Source: a bacterium (GTDB lineage Bacteria > Patescibacteriota > Microgenomatia > JAADGY01). Taken from it: 9,074 nucleotides of DNA. The notes below the pieces were generated by a model that made no database searches, was not told where the DNA came from, and saw nothing but the letters and a program-made list of their open reading frames with translations. Below are positions 1 through 7,300 of this stretch, piece after piece. The first letter of the stretch is position 1, and each line of letters starts with the position of its first letter. The stretch is from the NCBI GenBank assembly GCA_013152165.1, contig JAADGY010000053.1, forward strand, positions 1-9,074, given 5' to 3'. Position numbers and translations under genes: made by a program.

Positions 1-237
1 AATGCTATCCTAGCTATCGTCGCTTTGGGAATTCTTTACATGGCCCCTGCCGCCGCCGAAACCGCCGAAAACCTAATCAAAGGCCAGCTTAACGTTAACT
101 TCGGTGAGTCTTTAGGTGGCGCATTCCATCAAACCATATCGCCCGTTTCCCGAATTCATAATTGGCAACAACGGCGTGCCCAAGAAAAAAGGCTTATTAG
201 TCTCGATCAAAAACTACAAAAGGTTCAAAAGGGATAA
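1..237 (+). CDS. C-terminal part of a small membrane protein, cut by the window edge
   Basis: The frame is open from the first base and ends at TAA (235-237), leaving 78 residues. The TTG at 25 and ATG at 40 lie inside the open frame, so neither need be the true start. Residues 1 to about 18 (NAILAIVALGILYMAPAA) are hydrophobic and look like a membrane helix. The rest is hydrophilic and ends in a basic, Gln/Lys-rich stretch with coiled-coil character (QQRRAQEKRLISLDQKLQ), probably cytoplasmic. No catalytic motif is visible. The gene runs toward the 1339-aa gene, with 43 bases between the stops. A small membrane component of the same envelope machinery as the 1322-aa protein is possible but unproven. 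I do not recognise the family. Confidence 0.7.
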   Translation, partial: NAILAIVALGILYMAPAAAETAENLIKGQLNVNFGESLGGAFHQTISPVSRIHNWQQRRAQEKRLISLDQKLQKVQKG

Positions 238-251
238 TAATTCAAGCCTAT

Positions 252-280
252 TAAACAACCCCCTGCCAAAAGCTTGTTTA
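252..280 (+). terminator. Possible terminator between convergent genes
   Basis: TAAACAA (252-258) and TTGTTTA (274-280) form a perfect 7-bp inverted repeat around a 15-base C-rich loop. The stem begins 15 bases after the stop of the first gene and is followed by TTATTTCTTC, which is T-rich but interrupted. The stem is AT-rich and weak. It touches the stop codon of the opposing gene (281-283), so it could end transcripts from either side. Position argues for it and stem strength against it. Confidence 0.3.
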
Positions 281-3200
281 TTATTTCTTCGCAGTAACCG
301 CATCTTTGACCACATTGAACCCCACTACGCCGCTCACTAATACAGACATTTTTAAAAGATCCTCAAAATCCAACCACTTCAACCCCAACCTATACTGATA
401 ATAATACATTCTGCCAACATGCTTAAAAGCCAGCTCTCTAACCATTTGGCCATCCAGCATTCCTTTTTTCCGATATCTATCCAATAACGACATGACATCT
501 GCCTTGTTTAATACCGCATCATCCTCTCCCCAACCCGGCCCGTGGAGCACTTGCATCAACGACATTCCATCACCTCCAACAAATGGCAGCCTCCGCTTCC
601 AAGCATATAATCGATCCTCCCAATTATTTCGCACCCGATACACCTCTCTTAAGCTTCGCTTTTGTAAAATCGGCATTCCTGTCAAGGGATCCACGCTCTC
701 TATCTCGCCCGTTTCATACTGAGGCAAGCCCGTCTCCTCGTCAATCAAACCGCCCATCGGCTCCTTAATCAGCATATCCCAATCAATCTTAAACCCGCTT
801 CCACCGGGAAAAGTCCAGCTCTTATAGCCCTTGTGCCAAGTAATTAAAACATCAATCAATGGCTTCATTATAGTTCTAACCACATCCGCCCCTAAAGTTG
901 TCCCCTTTAATATTCCAAAAATTTCCAACAATGACTCTTCCGTTGGCTTCGAGGTAAAATTAAACATTTGGATACTCACCTTTTCAATCGCTTCCGAATA
1001 TCTCAAGTAATCATAGTAATCATTAAAACCAAACTTTATAACAGCCTCTCCAATATCCCCATCCTCAACGCGTTCGTTCCCTATAAACTTGTAACCCCAC
1101 TTAGCCATCATAGTTCTTATCATTGCCAATTGATACCGGCGGTCAAATCCCCGCCTATTATCTTCCCAACTGTGTCTTACATTACCCAAAACACGGTCAA
1201 TCCTTTGAAACATCCTATTCACCTCAGCTTCATCAAATCCAAAAATCGCCATTAACCTATTTCTTTCCACCGGACTCATTTCAGCCATTTTATCCATTAA
1301 AAAAAGCAGGTCCTCCCTAGTTTGCGGATCATCAAAGAAGCCTGTCTTTTCTCTAGCCTTGGCCGCTCTTTTATCTCTGTCCATCCAAACAAACTCCAAA
1401 GAGTCATCATTGCCATCTATTCCCCCTCGTCCAAAAGCCACAACATCGCCCACCGGCCGCAAAACCGGATTGTCACGCTGTGTTTCTTCAAAAAATAAAT
1501 GCTTTAGAGCTCTTTTTATTATCGTTCTTTCTTCTTTTATCCTTTCTTGTGTTTGATCATCCGCCCCTGGCGGAGGTTCGGGTATTAATCTCTTGGCAAC
1601 ATCTTCAAAAACAGGTAGCTTGCCTTTTAATATTCTTGATGACACATCCGCCACCCCCTCCATTAACATCCCGCTGCCCGCTGGACCGCCGTATTTCTCA
1701 ATATAAAATCTGAACTGCCTTAAGGCCTTGATTTTATCCTTGGTTAATCCATAACAACCCAACAAGACTCGATAGCCCGACATCGTTGTGATCTGCCACG
1801 CCGCCGAACCCTTAGCCATAAATATTAGCCGGCTGCGCACCGCCCCATCTAAATCATCCCAGTTTAATCCCGCTCGTTCCGCCACCCACCTTGCCACGGT
1901 ATGCTCTATCCTTGATTGTTCCTCCTCGTCTTCACTTAATATATAAATCTCTATATTTTTGGGCGTGATACCATACTTTTGATAATCCTTATAATACTTG
2001 CTTGACCTGTCATACACCTTTTCATAGTGCATCTCCCATCCATCCATAAAATCAGAAAAGTTTAATTTTTTGACCTCAACCCCAGTATCTGTTTCTTTTT
2101 TGACATCTACATACACCGTTTGGGCCGCGTTCACTTCTCTTTCATCAAACATATGCCTGTTTGCTTTTAAGTCAGCCATGCTTGACTTTAGAACCCTTTC
2201 TTTCATCTGAATCGATTTAATAAATCCTTTAGCTGCCATCCGCTTACTCGCCGGTAGTAATAATAACAAGATCATCGACTGAATTTGATGTATTGAACTC
2301 ATGCCGCCTTCAGTCGCCGCACCAGATCCCCACACATGCACCATTAACAACCTGCCTATTTCAGCAAAAAAGACCTGTTCTAAATCATTAATTATCCTTG
2401 TTAAGCGGTTTAATCGGTCTCTCTCTTGGGCTCCTAGTTGACTCACCCGCAAGTCATCATAATAATCAATCAAGGCTTTTACAAGATAAAAAGGGCTTAC
2501 AGTATCTCTGGAAAATTTGGTTGCTATCCTTGTTTCGATCGCGGCTTTAATGTCTGGCTCTCCATCTAAAAACGCTTCTATTCGCCTGTGTAGCTCAGAT
2601 ACCTCTACCGATTTATATTCAGAACCCTCATGTATTAATGAACTATACAACCTCTCCGGGCTATACATTCCCATCATCTCTAAACTAGGCATTCTTTCCG
2701 GCGGTGTTGCCATTGATTCCAACAGCGCCCGCATCGCCTCTGCATCTGTTCCAGCTGCTTGCTCTATCTCATCAGCCCTTGAAAGCGCCCCCGCATGTGC
2801 CCGGCTTTCTCTCCTCAAATCTAAATCCGGTTCTTTTTGTTTTGATTCATGATTCAACTCAGCCACTTCATAAAGCCAGGATACTACTTCGTCAGGCACT
2901 TCAATTTTTGCTCTAACCTCTTTCAGCACCCTAGCCGCGCCTCCCACATTATCTAAATAAGAAAATAATTTTTTTTCTTTTTCAAAACCTCGCGCCATCG
3001 TCCCGCCCACCTCAGCTATTAACCGAATCATTATAGCTTCATACACCGCGCCGACCTCGTCTTTTAACATGCTGTCTATATTCATCCGTATCTCGTCATC
3101 AGTTTCACCAAAATAGCTTGTCAGCCCCAATGCCTTCACTCTTTTAACAAGGAACGGGTAGGGAAAAACTAAAGCATCCCTAGGCCATTCTTTTCTTAAC

Positions 3201-4300
3201 CTAGTTAATGCGGTCAAGCCAACCGCAATTTCTACTACTCTGGAAGCTTTGGTCTTGGGTAAAATCTTTTCACTCCACAACCACTCTGCTACCACTTTGG
3301 CTGTCTTGAGGATTTCATCCCAAGATTGCCCTATATCCTCTTCGGACCCCGCCGCTTCTCTGACCTTGTCCAGTTTGGCCAAATGAGCCTCTAAACTCCC
3401 GTAAGTCTCTTCTTCTTCACCTTCTTTCATTCTTCGCACCAGCCCCCGCACCCCTTCAATCCAACTTTCATTTACGTCAACCTTGACCACTCCCCTTTCG
3501 ATCTTTCCCGCTTTCACATTCAACCAACCCCTCAATACCTGCTCTGCCCCATCACTTTTTATCTTTAAAAATAATTTATCAAAAAAGACAGCAATATCTT
3601 TTTTTCTAAAACCTGTTTTCTTTCCCTGTGTTCCGATAATCATCTCCACGAGTTCATTTTTCAAATCCTCATCAGCACTAAAAATCCTAAACAACACTGC
3701 TAAACCATCTTCTACACCAGTTTTCGACAAGGATAAGATCGCCGACATTCCGTCCCAATAACTCTTCGCCTCGCCATATTTAAAATATAGGTACGCCAAA
3801 TCTTTCTCGGACATTCTTCGAAGTAAAATATCCATCGCTCGCCGAGCAATCAACTCAATCTCTTCGCTTAAAACATCTGCACTGCTTTCGATAAAAACCT
3901 GCAGCTCCCCCCAATTAGTCCTACTGTCTTCTGCTGCCAGTACCGCTAAGACTTTGCTCCGATCGCTTCCTGACATTCTTCTTAACCAATCGATAAACCA
4001 GTCACTATTGGTTATATCAATCTCCATAGCCATCTTTAGATCTTCTCTTTTAGATGGCTCTATCTTTTCCCACCTCTCTCCAAGATCCACCTCTGATTTT
4101 TTAGCCGCCGGCTCTAAACTTCTAACCACGTTGCCCTTCTTATCCATTAATAACCACTTACCTACCGTTCTTAGAGCTTCACTCATCACCCATACATCCG
4201 CCGCCACAACCACTCCTCTCTCCCTTTCCCTATCCAAGGGTGGATATAAAACCTCATCAAATGTATTTTTGGGGCGGGGTTCTTGATCTATCTTTGGCAT
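281..4300 (-). CDS. Uncharacterised 1339-aa, mostly soluble protein
   Basis: This is one uninterrupted frame. The ATG is complementary to 4298-4300 and an in-frame TAA lies only two codons upstream (4309-4307), which fixes the start; the stop is at 283-281. I do not recognise a family. The protein is rich in Glu, Asp, Lys, Arg, Val and Trp, looks mainly helical, has a single Cys (residue 849) and no signal peptide. A short hydrophobic run lies at about 674-683 (five Leu in a row), and the last 22 residues (MSVLVSGVVGFNVVKDAV then TAKK) could be a tail-anchor or membrane-contact helix. Residues 106-145 and 160-197 look like a diverged repeat: each starts LRRMS, has Asp three residues later and Trp about 20 residues on. 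No Walker, nuclease or protease motif was seen. It is divergent from the membrane/CHAP gene across a 49-bp shared promoter region, suggesting co-regulation. A cytoplasmic or membrane-peripheral partner of that system is my inference. The coding strand has two A-runs (opposite 2969-2976 and 3599-3605), but the frame is intact. Confidence 0.9.
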   Translation of the reverse strand: MPKIDQEPRPKNTFDEVLYPPLDRERERGVVVAADVWVMSEALRTVGKWLLMDKKGNVVRSLEPAAKKSEVDLGERWEKIEPSKREDLKMAMEIDITNSDWFIDWLRRMSGSDRSKVLAVLAAEDSRTNWGELQVFIESSADVLSEEIELIARRAMDILLRRMSEKDLAYLYFKYGEAKSYWDGMSAILSLSKTGVEDGLAVLFRIFSADEDLKNELVEMIIGTQGKKTGFRKKDIAVFFDKLFLKIKSDGAEQVLRGWLNVKAGKIERGVVKVDVNESWIEGVRGLVRRMKEGEEEETYGSLEAHLAKLDKVREAAGSEEDIGQSWDEILKTAKVVAEWLWSEKILPKTKASRVVEIAVGLTALTRLRKEWPRDALVFPYPFLVKRVKALGLTSYFGETDDEIRMNIDSMLKDEVGAVYEAIMIRLIAEVGGTMARGFEKEKKLFSYLDNVGGAARVLKEVRAKIEVPDEVVSWLYEVAELNHESKQKEPDLDLRRESRAHAGALSRADEIEQAAGTDAEAMRALLESMATPPERMPSLEMMGMYSPERLYSSLIHEGSEYKSVEVSELHRRIEAFLDGEPDIKAAIETRIATKFSRDTVSPFYLVKALIDYYDDLRVSQLGAQERDRLNRLTRIINDLEQVFFAEIGRLLMVHVWGSGAATEGGMSSIHQIQSMILLLLLPASKRMAAKGFIKSIQMKERVLKSSMADLKANRHMFDEREVNAAQTVYVDVKKETDTGVEVKKLNFSDFMDGWEMHYEKVYDRSSKYYKDYQKYGITPKNIEIYILSEDEEEQSRIEHTVARWVAERAGLNWDDLDGAVRSRLIFMAKGSAAWQITTMSGYRVLLGCYGLTKDKIKALRQFRFYIEKYGGPAGSGMLMEGVADVSSRILKGKLPVFEDVAKRLIPEPPPGADDQTQERIKEERTIIKRALKHLFFEETQRDNPVLRPVGDVVAFGRGGIDGNDDSLEFVWMDRDKRAAKAREKTGFFDDPQTREDLLFLMDKMAEMSPVERNRLMAIFGFDEAEVNRMFQRIDRVLGNVRHSWEDNRRGFDRRYQLAMIRTMMAKWGYKFIGNERVEDGDIGEAVIKFGFNDYYDYLRYSEAIEKVSIQMFNFTSKPTEESLLEIFGILKGTTLGADVVRTIMKPLIDVLITWHKGYKSWTFPGGSGFKIDWDMLIKEPMGGLIDEETGLPQYETGEIESVDPLTGMPILQKRSLREVYRVRNNWEDRLYAWKRRLPFVGGDGMSLMQVLHGPGWGEDDAVLNKADVMSLLDRYRKKGMLDGQMVRELAFKHVGRMYYYQYRLGLKWLDFEDLLKMSVLVSGVVGFNVVKDAVTAKK

Positions 4301-4308
4301 TTGCCTTT

Positions 4309-4314
4309 ATTATA
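4309..4314 (-). promoter_or_regulatory. -10 box for the 1339-aa gene
   Basis: Read on the minus strand, 4314-4309 is a perfect TATAAT. A transcript starting about seven bases downstream would begin at or within two or three bases of the ATG (4300), so the mRNA would be nearly leaderless. The AAAGG just before the ATG (4308-4304) would then lie in the promoter discriminator rather than act as a ribosome binding site. No good -35 is seen at 16-18 bp; a TTGATT lies 26 bp upstream, which is too far. Confidence 0.5.
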
Positions 4315-4337
4315 CTATGCCTTCAGAAAAAATAGGG

Positions 4338-4343
4338 TAAAAT
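4338..4343 (+). promoter_or_regulatory. -10-like box for the 1322-aa gene
   Basis: TAAAAT ends six bases before the ATG at 4350, so transcription from it would start at about the A of the start codon, giving a leaderless mRNA. The AAGG at 4345-4348 is one base from the ATG, too close to be a normal ribosome binding site. An alternative plus-strand -10 is TATACT (4311-4316), which would give a leader of about 27 bases and overlaps the minus-strand TATAAT. Neither has a convincing -35. Confidence 0.35.
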
Positions 4344-4349
4344 CAAGGT

Positions 4350-7300
4350 ATGGTGCAAGATGTAGGATTAGCTCGGGCCAGCCAGCGCAAGCGGCAGATG
4401 CGGGCGTCTTTTGGCTGCTTCCTTAAACCCCACACCCTCAATGGTTGGATAGACTGCCTTAACCAGGTCCTTTTTTTAACCGAAGCTGAACTTTTAAACT
4501 TCCCCACATCCATTGTTTTTGAAGCCGGCGCTTTAACTAATTCACAAACCCAAAGCCTTACCGTCCCCCCGCGCATTCGCCGCCACATCGTCAACAACTG
4601 GATCAACACCCTTTCCCGCCATAAAAACATAGCTCCTTTTTTATCCTCAGTCCCCCGCACCCCCGCTCAACAACAGCTGTCCAACACCCTCCTTCAAGCT
4701 ATCTCAGATACTACTCTTCTAATCCTGACTAATGCTTACAAGCTCCGCCTTGGCAGACAGTCCGCCCCCCAACTCGACGATGGCACTCCGCTATCCTTTG
4801 GCGAGCTCTTGACCTTTATTAAAAACATTCTTGACAGTCCGCAGCTAGCCACCATCGACCAGATTATGTCTGCCTACAAGCAGGCCGTTGATTACCAACT
4901 TATCACCATATCAAACCAACCCGCCGTCACCAAAGCCGGCTTTAAACTAAAACTGCCCGCCCGCCCGCCGGCTGACCAGCCGCCGCCGTCAATCACCCAA
5001 ACCAACAAGCAGGATAAAACCATTACCTTAAACCTCCCCCCATTTTCACCCCAAAACATCAGCCAGTTAACTTCTGTTACCAGCTCTCTTAAGTCATCTT
5101 TAGCCAACACTCTTCAAGCACAGCTTCAAATCCCATCAAGTATTAGCCCAAAAGAATCCCTAGTAATCGCCGGCGCCCTTAACCGGCTGGTTCACCAAGC
5201 TATCGACTCGACCATCACCACCTATCTATCCTTCGGCCATGCTTTTGATCCCGACGCCCTTTCATTCGATATCGCCAAACAGATAACCGATCGGGTGTTT
5301 ACCTCCCCCATCAAACAATTTACATCCCCAACCGACAGACAAATCTTAATCCTTAGAAATCGGCTGGCCGCCGATGACCCAGCCAAGCTGGCCCAAATCA
5401 TCCACCAATCACTAAAAGACAGCCTTGAACAGGTTCTTTCCCCCAAAACGCTTAAGGCCATTAATCAAATCAGCCGCCAAGTCAACCAATCCCTTCCTAA
5501 TACTCCGGAACAGGCTCGCCAGGCTGTTAAACTGCTTATTAAAAACCGCCTTGCCAGCCAACACCCTTTTGATCCAAAACAGCAACAGGCCGTCGAAGAC
5601 TTCACCGAAAAAGCCTCGCAGTTTTTAACCAAGATCCAGCCGGTTGATCCTAATTTGGTCCCTGACCCACACAAGCAGGGCCTCATAAAAGAACTTGCCC
5701 AGCAATACGCCGGCGCCCTTTCTATTCCAGAAGAGTCTTTATCAAACGTTATTCAACAAACTGCCCCCCTAATTCCCGCCGCTGGCCGCTTCATTCCCAC
5801 CATCCTCACCAACTCCGACTCGGCTTCTTTTATGGACAAAACCCTTCTCCGTTATGTTTTTACCCGCCGCACCCAAGCAATCCTTGATGGCCAGGACCCA
5901 TACGCCCTATTTTTAGGCCTCACCCACCCCTTGCAGAATCTTAAAGACCAGCTTTCATCATTAGCCGCCGGCAATCCGATTCCTATCGGCGGCCGCCAAA
6001 CCCCCACCAGGCCGCCGCTTGCCCCCGACAGCCCGCTTTACCAAAACCTGCAGTCACGAATCGCCCAGATAGAAAGCCTGCCTTCTGATCAGCTTGCCGC
6101 CGCTTACCAAGCCCTCCCTGTTTCACTTAGGTTGTACGTCCGCTGGCAACGTTTTAAAAACTCAACCCTCACAACCTACCACCAACACCTAGAGGCTATT
6201 AAAAACCTGCCCGGCTTCCAACTCTCGCTTAAACTCAGCGACATTAAAACCGCCACCAAACAAGCGGTTAAAGGTTGGGTAAAGCAAACCAAGACTTACC
6301 AAAACATCATCGAGCCGGTTTTCCACCCTGTGGCCGCCCAGCTTGCCGGCACCCCCTTTAGCTGGCGGACATTATCCAAAGCCGTTGCTACCAGCCTATA
6401 CAAAAGCGCCCGCCTTAAATTCCTAAAAAACGCCGGCAGGCGGCGGCTATACCGATCCACCGCCAAGCGTTTTAATCAAGCTAAAGACACTCTCTCTGGT
6501 TATAAAAACTGGGTTGTCAACTCTGGGATTTATAAAAGGGCTAAAAAATACTTTGGCTGGGGTAAAAAAAGCTGGAAAAAACTGGCTTCTTGGGGCGGCG
6601 TCGTTGGCGCCTGGGGCGATAAATTTATTGACATTGTCGGCACTTGGACCGACCCAAAACAAATAGCCTTTAAATTGTTTAAATTCCTGGGCAAACAAAC
6701 CGGCAAGCTTCTTGTTAAGCTCTTAGCCAAGCTTGGCTTGTCGCTTGGATCGGAACTGGCCCTAGCTTCAACCGGCGTCGGCACCGTCATCGCCGCTCTG
6801 CTTATCGCCAAAGACCTATTTTACTTAATAAAAGACCGCTGGAAGCCTATCTTGGCCATCTTTGGCGGCCTTCTGTATTTTCTGCTAAAGTTCATTTTCT
6901 CTCACCTAGTCCAATTCGCCGCGGCCGCGGCCGGCGCTGTCGTCGGCGGCCCGGTCGGCGCTGTCATCGGCTGGGTTCTTGGTGACCTAGCTGTCCGGGC
7001 TTACCACGCCGCCACCTCTATAGCCGGAGGTATAGGCAACTTCCTCGGCGGGCTGGCTTCCGGAATCGCCAATCTAGCCGCCTCTATCTGGGGCGGCGTA
7101 GCCGCCACCTCGTCTCTTGCCACCGGCCTTTTAACCACCGCCGTCGGCGGCACCGTCGCCGTCATCAGTCTCATCATCCTTCCAGGCATAATGACCGCCT
7201 TTATCCCGCCGGATAGTTATTACAACTCATCAGCCAGCCAAGCTGTTAACATAACCAAAATCGCTGATCTAACCGGCCTCAGCCAATACTATCAAGCCGG

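Noticed and set aside
25..42. TTG 25 or ATG 40 as the start of the first gene
   Set aside because: The frame stays open to base 1 and the hydrophobic helix begins before these codons, so the gene is more likely cut by the window edge.
492..4286. Many plus-strand ORFs of about 60-110 codons inside the 1339-aa gene
   Set aside because: They are antisense shadows of a long intact gene, have Ser/Pro/Leu-rich low-information translations, and lack ribosome binding sites or sensible spacing.
5168..5720. Repeated 13-mer CGCCGGCGCCCTT (5168-5180 and 5708-5720) as a mobile or regulatory repeat
   Set aside because: Both copies are in the same reading phase and encode Ala-Gly-Ala-Leu with the gene's preferred GCC/GGC codons; the surrounding protein sequence is not clearly duplicated.
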